Below, in pieces: positions 54,077 through 62,749 of a stretch of DNA of 64,000 bases. Every line of letters starts with the position of its first letter. Position 1 is the first letter of the stretch. A program made the position numbers and the translations under genes. The DNA comes from Flavisolibacter ginsenosidimutans (lineage in GTDB: Bacteria; Bacteroidota; Bacteroidia; Chitinophagales; Chitinophagaceae): assembly GCF_007970805.1 (NCBI RefSeq), contig NZ_CP042433.1:620001-684000 (forward strand), given 5' to 3'. A model generated the notes under the pieces. It did not search any database. It saw only the letters and a list, made by a program, of their open reading frames with translations, and was not told where the DNA came from.

Positions 54077-55230
54077 ACAAAGGTTTTTTATTTCTTACAC
54101 TTAATACTTTCTCCGCCACCGGCGGTATCGAAAAAGTTTGCCGCATAGCCGGTAAGGCGCTTTCCGAAAGTGCTGCAGAAACCGGCGGTACATTTTCCGT
54201 CTATTCGATGTATGACGACGAAAGAAGCGTTGACGAATCTTACTTTCCTGCATCGGAATTTAAAGGCTTTGGCGGCAAGCGATTGAAGTTTGCCCTGAGC
54301 AGTGTATTAGAAGGACGGAAATCGGCTGTCGTCTTGCTCAGCCACATCAACCTTTTGCCAATTGGTTACCTCATTAAAAAAGCTTCGCCAAAAACAAAAC
54401 TGGTGCTCATTGCACACGGAATAGAAGTTTGGGAAGAAGTGGGGAAAAAGAAAACGGCGCTTCGTTCCGTTGACCTCTTCTTGCCGGTAAGTTCATTCAC
54501 CGCCGCAAAGCTGCAAACGAAACACAACATCGGCGCTGGCAAGATCCGGGTGTTAAACAATTGCCTTGATCCTTTTTTGAAAAAAGAAGCAAATCCTGCA
54601 CTTGAAAACAATCTTCGAAAGCGATACGGTTTTCAAAGTGACGACCTTGTTTTGCTGACCGTTACCCGACTCAAATATTCTGAACAGTACAAGGGGTACG
54701 ATAAAGTAGTAGAGGCGTTGCAGGTTTTAAAAACATCGCATCCGAACATTAAATACCTTATCGTTGGCAAATACGATGCGGAGGAAAAACAAAGGCTTGA
54801 CGTTATCATTAGTAGAAATGGGCTTAGCGATCGTGTTGTTTTTGCGGGGTTTGTAAACGACGAGGAATTGAACGCACATTTCAACATCGCCGACGTTTAC
54901 ATCATGCCCAGTTCAGGAGAGGGTTTTGGAATTGTTTTCATTGAGGCGCTATATTATGGACTGCCGGTAATTGCGGGCAACGCAGATGGATCGGTAGATG
55001 CATTGGCCGGTGGCGAGTTTGGTTTGCTTGTCAACCCACACAGTATTGAAGAAATTGCTGCGGCTATCAAATCAGTTGCGCACAACAGGAATTCCTTTCT
55101 ACCAAAAGAGGCAAGGGTGGTGAAACGGTTTGGATACGATCAGTATAAACAAAAGTTAACCCGGTTACTTTTTCAGAAACCGGTTGCAGCCAGTACTCCG
55201 GCCGAAACAGAGCTTTCAAAGCTCCTTTAA
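54073..55230 (+). CDS. Family 4 glycosyltransferase
   Basis: 385 residues, starting at GTG (54073) that overlaps the stop of the preceding gene (GTGA). GT-B fold: NTFSATGGIEKVCRIAGKA at the N-terminus, TVTRLKYSEQYKGYDKVVEAL, and the retaining motif MPSSGEGFGIVFIEALYYGLPVIAG (E-x7-E). Donor unknown. Confidence 0.93.
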   Translation: MNKGFLFLTLNTFSATGGIEKVCRIAGKALSESAAETGGTFSVYSMYDDERSVDESYFPASEFKGFGGKRLKFALSSVLEGRKSAVVLLSHINLLPIGYLIKKASPKTKLVLIAHGIEVWEEVGKKKTALRSVDLFLPVSSFTAAKLQTKHNIGAGKIRVLNNCLDPFLKKEANPALENNLRKRYGFQSDDLVLLTVTRLKYSEQYKGYDKVVEALQVLKTSHPNIKYLIVGKYDAEEKQRLDVIISRNGLSDRVVFAGFVNDEELNAHFNIADVYIMPSSGEGFGIVFIEALYYGLPVIAGNADGSVDALAGGEFGLLVNPHSIEEIAAAIKSVAHNRNSFLPKEARVVKRFGYDQYKQKLTRLLFQKPVAASTPAETELSKLL

Positions 55231-55254
55231 AGAAAGAACGGATCAAAAAAGGAA

Positions 55255-56205
55255 TTGACCATTAATTACATTTTGTTGGTTCACAAAAATCCGGCGCAAA
55301 TGAAAGAACTGATCCGGCGATTAAACCATCAACAAACTTGTTTTTACGTTCATGTGGATAAAAATGTTGATGCAAAACCCTTCGTTCAGGCGTGTTCAAC
55401 CTTTTCGAACGTTGCTTTTTTAGCGGCAAGGGAAAAAGGAACCTGGGGCGGCATCGGTATCGTTAAAGCCGCGTTGCATGCACTGGACAGAATCATTGAA
55501 GACGGGCGGTCGGGCTATTGCATTTTGCTCAGCGGGCAAGACCTTCCCCTAAAGTCAAACGAAGAAATTCTGAACTTTTTGTCATTGGCAAATGGCGCGG
55601 TGTTTATGGACAGTTTTTCGCTGCCGAATGAACGCTGGTACGGCGGTGGATGCAATCGGATTGAACGGTACAAATTTCATTTTTCAGAAAGCACGGGTGA
55701 TTATTTTTTGCTTCCGTCTTTTTTCGAAAAAGAATTTTACCGGCAAGTAAAACAAAACCTCCTGCGGGTTTTGGTCTTGCTAAAACAAAAACAAAATCCT
55801 CTTTGCCTTTTTAAAAAAAGAAGGTTTCCAGCCTACCTGAAACCTTTTGGCGGCAGCCAATGGTGGGCAATGACGGTAGAAACCGCGAAAAGACTCCGCT
55901 CCTTTTTGCAAGCACACAAAGACTACTTGCTCTACCACCGACACACGTTGCTTGCCGATGAAATCTTTTTTCAAAGCGTGATGGAACATTTGGCTTCTAC
56001 GGAAGAAAGTTTCAGCATCCGGCCCTCGCTCACGTATGCCCGGTGGAAAAATACGTCTGCTGCACACCCGGTAGTGCTGAAAGAAGAAGAATTGCCAGAA
56101 TTGGCAAAGCAGCAAGGAAAACTCTTTGCCAGGAAATTTGAAGCGGCGCCGGTTCAGCAAACGATTTCAAACATTTCGTTCAGCTCTAATAAAACCGAAG
56201 GATAA
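55255..56205 (+). CDS. Family 14-type beta-N-acetylglucosaminyltransferase
   Basis: 316 residues beginning with TTG (55255) preceded by AAAAAGGA. Matches the core-2/I-branching enzyme pattern: INYILLVHKNPAQMKELI, CFYVHVDKNVD, GIGIVKAALHALDRII, ILLSGQDLPLKSNEEI, and GGSQWWAMTVETAKRL, then LLADEIFFQSVM. Usually transfers a HexNAc or xylose branch. A single-domain enzyme without a membrane helix. Confidence 0.9.
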   Translation: MTINYILLVHKNPAQMKELIRRLNHQQTCFYVHVDKNVDAKPFVQACSTFSNVAFLAAREKGTWGGIGIVKAALHALDRIIEDGRSGYCILLSGQDLPLKSNEEILNFLSLANGAVFMDSFSLPNERWYGGGCNRIERYKFHFSESTGDYFLLPSFFEKEFYRQVKQNLLRVLVLLKQKQNPLCLFKKRRFPAYLKPFGGSQWWAMTVETAKRLRSFLQAHKDYLLYHRHTLLADEIFFQSVMEHLASTEESFSIRPSLTYARWKNTSAAHPVVLKEEELPELAKQQGKLFARKFEAAPVQQTISNISFSSNKTEG

Positions 56206-56317
56206 ATTGAAAGCGGCTCTACGTTTGGGCATTCCGCGGCCGTACACCCATTGAAAATTAAAGCCCGTGTGATGTTAATCAATAAAAAAATCATCGAAAT
56301 CGAAATCGCTGCAATTT

Positions 56318-57364
56318 ATGCCAACGCCTGAAGTAAGCGTTTTGATGCCGGTTTACAATTGCGAGAAATTCATTCGAGAATCGCTCGAAAGCATTCTCAA
56401 CCAAACCTTCACCAATTTTGAATTAATTGTCATTGACGACGCTTCTACAGACAGCACACCGGCAATCGTTAAATCGTATAAAGATCCGCGAATTGTGTTT
56501 GTACAAAAGCCGCAGAATACCGGCTATACCCGGAGTCTGAACACGGGACTGCAGATGGTGAGGGGCGAATTTATTGCCCGCATGGATGGCGATGATATTT
56601 CCCGTTCAACGCGTTTGGAAAAACAAGTCGCGTATTTGCAAAGTAATCCTGATGTACTGCTGGTGGGCAGTCTGTTCAGCATTATCGGCGGCCTTAAACC
56701 GCGTTACAGTCCGCTCTCACACGACAGCCTTAAGGTTTATTTTTTACACCACAATTACCTGCAACATCCCACGGCCATGATGCGCCGCAAGGTGATGGAT
56801 GCCTTCAACCTTCGGTACGATCCGGGTTACGAACCCGCCGAAGATTACAAGTTGTGGACGGAAATCATTTGTCGCGGAAGAGTGGAAGTGCTAAACGAAG
56901 TGTTGTTGGATTACCGGATGCACGAAGCCCAAACTTCGGCAACCCGTAGCAGCGAACAGGAAAAACAAGTTGACCGCATCCGGCTCCAAATGGTTTCGCG
57001 GTTGCTTGGCGAAAACCAGCTTGACGAAGCCACCACAAAGCTTCATCTGCAACTGATAAAAAACGAAGCAGACAAAAATTTCAGCCTGCGCAAACTTGAT
57101 GCGTGGGTGAAGATTCTGATGAAAGCGAATGCAGAAAGACGCGTATTTAATCACAAAGAGCTTCAGTCTTTTTTGTTCAACAAGCAACTTGACGTTATTC
57201 GTAATTACTATCAATATTCATCGCGGCACAGTTTTGAAAACATCGCTTATTACGTTCGAAATTTTAAACGGTTAAGGGCCGGTATTTTCCCACGTAATTA
57301 TTTTGAACTGGCCGCTCGCATTCTTTACCGGAACTGTTTCCGGCAATTGCTTGCGCACAAATAA
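56318..57364 (+). CDS. Family 2 glycosyltransferase
   Basis: 348 residues. GT-A domain with VSVLMPVYNCEKFIRESLESIL, DDASTDSTPAIV, and ARMDGDD (DxD variant near 90). The C-terminal third is helical and unlike other members. A 113-bp gap precedes the gene. Donor and acceptor unknown. Confidence 0.92.
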   Translation: MPTPEVSVLMPVYNCEKFIRESLESILNQTFTNFELIVIDDASTDSTPAIVKSYKDPRIVFVQKPQNTGYTRSLNTGLQMVRGEFIARMDGDDISRSTRLEKQVAYLQSNPDVLLVGSLFSIIGGLKPRYSPLSHDSLKVYFLHHNYLQHPTAMMRRKVMDAFNLRYDPGYEPAEDYKLWTEIICRGRVEVLNEVLLDYRMHEAQTSATRSSEQEKQVDRIRLQMVSRLLGENQLDEATTKLHLQLIKNEADKNFSLRKLDAWVKILMKANAERRVFNHKELQSFLFNKQLDVIRNYYQYSSRHSFENIAYYVRNFKRLRAGIFPRNYFELAARILYRNCFRQLLAHK

Positions 57365-57373
57365 CCTTTAGCC

Positions 57374-58240
57374 ATGGCGCTGATAACGGTGATTACGCCC
57401 TGCTATAACCAGGCTTTTTTTCTACCCGATGCTTTGCGCTCTTTGCAAGAGCAAACATTTCAGAATTGGGAATGCATTGTCGTTAACGACGGATCAACGG
57501 ACGACACAGAAAGAGTGGCCCTGGAGTGGAGCGAAAAAGACAGCCGCATCAAATATTTTTCCAAGCAGAACGGAGGGCTAAGCTCGACCCGCAATTTTGG
57601 ACTGCGAAAAGCATCGGGTAAATACATTCAATTCCTCGATGCCGACGATGCGCTTCACGAGAAAAAATTTCAATCGGCAATTTCATTACTGGAAAATGAC
57701 GATGCGCTTGATTTGGTCATCACTGATTTTGTGGAGAGTGAAGAAAAACTTGAGAACACGTATTCTTCCTGGTGCAAATTGAGCGACAAGAAAATTTCCT
57801 ACGAGTCTATTCTTCTTGAGTGGGATTCCCAGTTTTCAATACCCATTCATTGCGCTTTGTTTCGGTCAACCATTTTGCAGGGCTTGGGCTTCAACGAAAA
57901 ATTGAAGGCAAAAGAAGACTGGTTGCTTTGGCTCGAAATCTTTAAACGCAATGCACAGTGCTCCCTCATTGCAAAGCCTTATGCCAACTACCGCCACCAC
58001 GCACAAGCGATGACAAGAAACCACGACCACATGTATGAAAACGTTTACGAGGCGTATAAGTATGTGGCCGAAAACGAAAAATTGGGTCCTCTTATTTACC
58101 CCTTTTTTCACAAGGTAAATGCGTACTGGATGAAGCACCTGACGAAACACATGAGAGATGACCGTTACCGGTTGCGCAACGAAATTGCAGGCTCGATAAA
58201 AAAAGTGAAGAAGATTTTTCGCAGCCTAGTTTTGAAATAA
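57374..58240 (+). CDS. Family 2 glycosyltransferase
   Basis: 288 residues. GT-A: ITVITPCYNQAFFLPDALRSL, NDGSTDDTERVA, LDADDALHEKKF (DxD). Starts 9 bp after the previous gene. Confidence 0.92.
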   Translation: MALITVITPCYNQAFFLPDALRSLQEQTFQNWECIVVNDGSTDDTERVALEWSEKDSRIKYFSKQNGGLSSTRNFGLRKASGKYIQFLDADDALHEKKFQSAISLLENDDALDLVITDFVESEEKLENTYSSWCKLSDKKISYESILLEWDSQFSIPIHCALFRSTILQGLGFNEKLKAKEDWLLWLEIFKRNAQCSLIAKPYANYRHHAQAMTRNHDHMYENVYEAYKYVAENEKLGPLIYPFFHKVNAYWMKHLTKHMRDDRYRLRNEIAGSIKKVKKIFRSLVLK

Positions 58241-58350
58241 ATGAAAAGCTCCTCGGACCATCGGTATCAACAGGAATTATCTCATTATTTTAGGCCTGGT
58301 GTCAGTCCTTGTCGTTTCTGCTTGTTTTTAAAGAAGCACTATTTGCAATC

Positions 58351-59574
58351 ATGGAAAATGCAACAATAAAGGTTACCGGGGAACTTGTTGCGCAACCGTT
58401 GCCTGACAAGCGTTACCGCATTGCTTTTCTGTCACAGGAAGATCCAACCGATCAGCGAACCTGGTCTGGCATTACCTATCATTTGTACAAACAGATGGGC
58501 CGGTTTTATGATGTACACTGGGTACATGCAAACGACGTAGCGTTAACAAGGCGGCGAATACTCTCTCTTTGGAACCGGATGGCGGATCTGCTTCGATGGA
58601 AATTCACAACGCATTATTTCCTGAACGCTTTTTTTCTCAGCCAGAGAGCGGAACAAAAGATAAAGAAGGAAAACTTTGATCTTGTTGTTGTTGGCGCCGG
58701 TGAATCTGAATTGATTGCATACTTGAAAACGCAAATACCTATCGTGTACATCGCCGATACCACGTTCCGCAACATGGTTAATTATTATCCCTGGCACACG
58801 GGTTTGTGCAAATTGGCTTTGAGACAGGGAAACAGGATTGAAAAAAACGCCATTCAAAAAGCAGCCCATCTTATTTACAGTTCTCAATGGGCCTCCAACT
58901 CTGCGATTAGGGATTATGGCGCAAAAGCCGACCGCGTTTCAATACTAAGTTTCGGCGCAAACATGTCCCGCCTGCCCGCTAAAGAGGAAGTAGAAGCGAG
59001 ACCGTTTGCAAACCGTTGTCACCTTTTATTTTTGGGTGTTCATTGGGAGAGGAAAGGTGGTCCGATTGTGTACCAAACTTTTTTGGAATTGCGAGAAAAA
59101 GGCATTGACTGCCGTCTGACCATTATTGGGTGTGCTCCGTTTTTGCCAAAAGATGAGGATATAACGGTAATTCCTTTTTTGAACAAGAACGACAAGCAGC
59201 AATCGGAGCGCTTGTTTCAAATACTGATGGAGACAAGCTTTCTGTTTGTTCCCACAAGAGCCGATTGCACACCGGTTGTTTTTTCAGAAGCCGCTGCATT
59301 TGGTGTGCCGGTTATTACAACGCAAACCGGCGGTGTGGGAAGCGTAATAAGAGAGGGCAAAAATGGATACTGTCTTCCGCTGGAAGCAACAGCGGTCGAT
59401 TACAGTGCGTTGATTGAAAAAGTTTGGTGCGACAAAGACCGGTACAATCAATTGCGGCTTTCTTCCAGAACAGAATACGATCAGCGCCTGAACTGGCATA
59501 CGTGGATTATGAAATTTAACGTCATTGTGGAGAGTTTGGCGCTGGTAACAAAAACCAAAAGCCTTTCTAAATGA
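58351..59574 (+). CDS. Family 4 glycosyltransferase
   Basis: 407 residues from the ATG at 58351; an upstream in-frame TTG at 58309 is less likely. GT-B: AFLSQEDPTDQRTWSGITYHLY, LLFLGVHWERKGGPIVYQTFLEL, and PTRADCTPVVFSEAAAFGVPVITTQTGG (retaining motif). It overlaps the next gene by 4 nt (ATGA). Confidence 0.92.
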   Translation: MENATIKVTGELVAQPLPDKRYRIAFLSQEDPTDQRTWSGITYHLYKQMGRFYDVHWVHANDVALTRRRILSLWNRMADLLRWKFTTHYFLNAFFLSQRAEQKIKKENFDLVVVGAGESELIAYLKTQIPIVYIADTTFRNMVNYYPWHTGLCKLALRQGNRIEKNAIQKAAHLIYSSQWASNSAIRDYGAKADRVSILSFGANMSRLPAKEEVEARPFANRCHLLFLGVHWERKGGPIVYQTFLELREKGIDCRLTIIGCAPFLPKDEDITVIPFLNKNDKQQSERLFQILMETSFLFVPTRADCTPVVFSEAAAFGVPVITTQTGGVGSVIREGKNGYCLPLEATAVDYSALIEKVWCDKDRYNQLRLSSRTEYDQRLNWHTWIMKFNVIVESLALVTKTKSLSK

Positions 59575-60482
59575 CCCGTTCATCTGCGTTTCCCGGAAAC
59601 AGTTTTCTGCAAGAAGTTCCGTATAAAAAGCTAACCGCGCTTCACGGAAACCATTCCCCGCAGATAAGCGTTATCATTCCTACCCGAAATTCTGCCGCCA
59701 CAGTTGCCCATGCGCTAGACAGTTTGCTCTGCCAGTCCTTTACTGATTTTGAAGTATTGGTAATTGACGGGCAATCAACTGACGAAACGATCGAAATCCT
59801 CAAACAATACGCTCACAGCGATAAGCGGATTCAATGGTGGTCAGAATTTGACGAAGGCATTTATGATGCTATAAATAAAGGGATAACCAAGGCAGGTGGC
59901 GAATGGCTTTATTTTTTAGGGAGTGACGATACACTGCATGAAAAAGATGTGTTTGAAGGCGTCATGAGAATTGCAGTAAGCCAGCCCGGTGCAAAAATGA
60001 TTTATGGAAATGTGCTGCTAAGCGCCTCCATCGGATTTGATTACGAATCATTGGTTTTTGCCGGTGAGTTTCACAGCAGTCGTTTGCTTACGGCTAACAT
60101 TTGCCAGCAAGCCATTTTCTACCACCGTTCACTGTTTGCAAGTTTTGGTAAATTCAATACAAACTATAAGTTACTGGCGGATTGGGATTTCAATCTTCGT
60201 TGTTTCAATCGCATTAGCTCATTTTATACAGATCGTATTATTGCCAATTTTTCTGCCGGTGCTTCCAGCGCACAGTACAAGGATAAAGCCTTTCAAAAGG
60301 ATTGGATACAAAACCTTGTTTTTATTTATCCGTACTCACCCAAACACCGGTATTTTCGCAAATGGAAAGGCGCTTTGTTGACCTTGTTTTTGCGTGAGCT
60401 TTTATCGCTTCATATTATCAGGGCTATCCGTGTAAGCAAGGTACTTTTCTACCAATTAAACACGCCGGCACTACACACGTGA
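59571..60482 (+). CDS. Family 2 glycosyltransferase
   Basis: 303 residues. GT-A with ISVIIPTRNSAATVAHALDSLL, VIDGQSTDETIEIL and GEWLYFLGSDDTLHEKDVF. Similar in type to WcaA-like enzymes acting on undecaprenyl-linked glycans. Start overlaps the previous gene. Confidence 0.92.
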   Translation: MTRSSAFPGNSFLQEVPYKKLTALHGNHSPQISVIIPTRNSAATVAHALDSLLCQSFTDFEVLVIDGQSTDETIEILKQYAHSDKRIQWWSEFDEGIYDAINKGITKAGGEWLYFLGSDDTLHEKDVFEGVMRIAVSQPGAKMIYGNVLLSASIGFDYESLVFAGEFHSSRLLTANICQQAIFYHRSLFASFGKFNTNYKLLADWDFNLRCFNRISSFYTDRIIANFSAGASSAQYKDKAFQKDWIQNLVFIYPYSPKHRYFRKWKGALLTLFLRELLSLHIIRAIRVSKVLFYQLNTPALHT

Positions 60483-60529
60483 ACCCCGCTTTTGCAATTT
60501 ATTTTCACATCAAATAAAGAATCGTTGAA

Positions 60530-61408
60530 ATGACTACAACCGACAGCACTGCTATAAACGGCGTTACTGAAGAATGGTCCGAAGTTATTGAACCCCGCAC
60601 CCGATTGTTGGATCTGCGCTTGAGTGAACTGTGGCGTTACCGCGACTTGGTAGCCATGCTCGTTCGCCGCGATTTTGTTACAAATTACAAGCAAACAATC
60701 CTGGGTCCGCTTTGGTTTTTCATTCAGCCACTAATTACAACCATCACCTTTGTTATCATTTTTGGCAAAATTGCGGGCATTGAAACAGGAGGACCTCCGC
60801 ACCTTGTTTTTTATTTATCCGGCATAACCATTTGGAACTATTTTTCCGAAACGCTAAACCGCACAGCATCCGTTTTTAGAGACAATGCTTCCATCTTCGG
60901 CAAGGTTTATTTTCCGCGGTTGACCATGCCGCTCTCAATCGTTATTTCCAACATCGTAAGGTTTGGAATACAGTTTTCCCTGTTTCTTGCCGTATGGGGC
61001 TATTACCTGCTAAAAGGAAACACCATCCATCCCAATGCGTATGCATTGCTAACACCGGTTCTGTTAGTATTAATGGGACTACTCGCTCTTGGCTTGGGAA
61101 TGATCTTTTCGGCGATGACAACCAAATATCGCGATCTTGTTTTCTTGTTAAGCTTTGGTGTGCAATTGTTGATGTATGCGACGCCCATCATTTATCCTCT
61201 CAGCAAGTTGGAAGGCAAATCTTACATGTGGGCAATTCTTGCAAATCCCATGACGCCGATTGTAGAAACTTTTCGTTTTGCCTTTCTTGGCGTGGGAATG
61301 TTTCAATGGTCGTATTTGGGTTATAGTGCAGTAGCGTCGCTGGGTATACTTGCCATTGGGACAATCATCTTTAATAAAGTAGAAAAAAGCTTTGCCGACA
61401 CTGTATAA
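60530..61408 (+). CDS. wzm: ABC-2 type polysaccharide exporter permease (Wzm-like)
   Basis: 292 residues with six membrane helices. Family signatures: LRLSELWRYRDLVAMLVRRDFVTNYKQTILGPLWFFIQP and NPMTPIVETFRFAFLG. With Wzt it exports lipid-linked O-antigen or capsule to the periplasm. 33 bp before the ATPase gene. Confidence 0.94.
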   Translation: MTTTDSTAINGVTEEWSEVIEPRTRLLDLRLSELWRYRDLVAMLVRRDFVTNYKQTILGPLWFFIQPLITTITFVIIFGKIAGIETGGPPHLVFYLSGITIWNYFSETLNRTASVFRDNASIFGKVYFPRLTMPLSIVISNIVRFGIQFSLFLAVWGYYLLKGNTIHPNAYALLTPVLLVLMGLLALGLGMIFSAMTTKYRDLVFLLSFGVQLLMYATPIIYPLSKLEGKSYMWAILANPMTPIVETFRFAFLGVGMFQWSYLGYSAVASLGILAIGTIIFNKVEKSFADTV

Positions 61409-61441
61409 GCACGATTTTACGACGCATTTATTTTTTGAAAC

Positions 61442-62749
61442 ATGAGTGAGATCGTTATCAGTACAAAAAATCTGGGCAAGTTGTACCGGTTGGGAGAGGT
61501 GGGCACCGGCACGGTGAGCCACGATTTGAACCGGTGGTTGGCGCGGCTGCGCGGCAAGGAAGATCCCTTTGCCAAGGTGGGCGAAGTGAACGACCGCACC
61601 AAAAAAGGCAACAGCGAATACGTGTGGGCATTGCGGGAGGTTAACTTCGACATCCGTCAGGGCGAAGCCGTGGGCATCATCGGCCGCAACGGGGCGGGGA
61701 AGAGCACGCTTTTGAAGGTGCTTTCCAAGGTAACCGCACCCACCACGGGGCGCATCAAAGTAAAAGGCCGCATTGCGTCGCTCTTGGAAGTGGGCACGGG
61801 TTTTCACCCCGAACTGACGGGGCGGGAAAACATCTACTTAAACGGCGCCATTTTGGGCATGACCAAGCGGGAGATCACCCGCAAGTTTGACGAAATCGTG
61901 GACTTTGCCGGCGTGGACCGTTACATCGACACGCCGGTGAAGCGCTACTCGTCGGGCATGTACGTGCGGTTGGCCTTCGCGGTGGCGGCCTACCTGGAAT
62001 CCGAAATCCTCATCGTGGACGAAGTGCTGGCGGTGGGCGACGCCGAATTCCAAAAAAAATGTTTAGGCAAGATGGGCGACGTCACGCACAAAGAAGGCCG
62101 CACCATCTTGTTTGTTTCCCACAACATGGCTTCCATTAAAAATCTCTGCTCTTCCGCCATCCTCATGAACAACGGCGGCATTGAAACCGAGGGCGACACC
62201 AGCATTGTGATTGACCAATACTTATCAGAGGGCAATGAAGTTGAACGATACATACAATGGACCGAGGAAGAAAGGCCTGCTGCACCGGAACTTGAAGTGC
62301 ATTCCATCAAGGTGCTTGACCACAGAGGAAGAATGGACAGCATCTTAACCACCGATGAAGACATTCGCGTTGAAATAAATTACCGGTTAAAAGAGCCGCT
62401 GCGCAACCTGCGCGTAGGCATAAATTTTTTCACCACCGACGGATTGGAAATTATTTCGACCAGCGATTTTAATTTTCAGGACGCTTCGCGTTTGCGCAAG
62501 CCCGGCCTTTACAAAAGCGTTTGCATTGTTCCAAAGCACTTGCTAAACTTGGGAACACTAATCGCAAAAGTTGATTTCGACATTCCCAAAACAAAAGCTA
62601 TCCTGATGGACATCCCGGTTTCCTTCACGGTTTCGGAACTGGCCTTTAATCAATTGGGAATTACAGCAACCAATCGTCCTGCAGGTGTTGTTCATCCCTA
62701 TATGAAATGGGAAATTCATTGCGAACAAGAAGTGCTTAACGAACCCTAA
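61442..62749 (+). CDS. wzt: ABC polysaccharide exporter ATPase with C-terminal carbohydrate-binding domain (Wzt-like)
   Basis: 435 residues. ATPase: Walker A GRNGAGKST near 80, signature YSSGMYVRLAFAVA, Walker B ILIVDEVLAVGD, switch His in VSHNM. From about 260 a Wzt C-terminal beta-sandwich (INYRLKEPLRNLRVGINFFTTDG) that in studied homologues recognises the polymer end. The first 600 bp are much more GC-rich than the rest (about 63% at 61681-61740, about 45% at 62641-62700, by hand count), so the two domains may have different origins. Confidence 0.94.
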   Translation: MSEIVISTKNLGKLYRLGEVGTGTVSHDLNRWLARLRGKEDPFAKVGEVNDRTKKGNSEYVWALREVNFDIRQGEAVGIIGRNGAGKSTLLKVLSKVTAPTTGRIKVKGRIASLLEVGTGFHPELTGRENIYLNGAILGMTKREITRKFDEIVDFAGVDRYIDTPVKRYSSGMYVRLAFAVAAYLESEILIVDEVLAVGDAEFQKKCLGKMGDVTHKEGRTILFVSHNMASIKNLCSSAILMNNGGIETEGDTSIVIDQYLSEGNEVERYIQWTEEERPAAPELEVHSIKVLDHRGRMDSILTTDEDIRVEINYRLKEPLRNLRVGINFFTTDGLEIISTSDFNFQDASRLRKPGLYKSVCIVPKHLLNLGTLIAKVDFDIPKTKAILMDIPVSFTVSELAFNQLGITATNRPAGVVHPYMKWEIHCEQEVLNEP

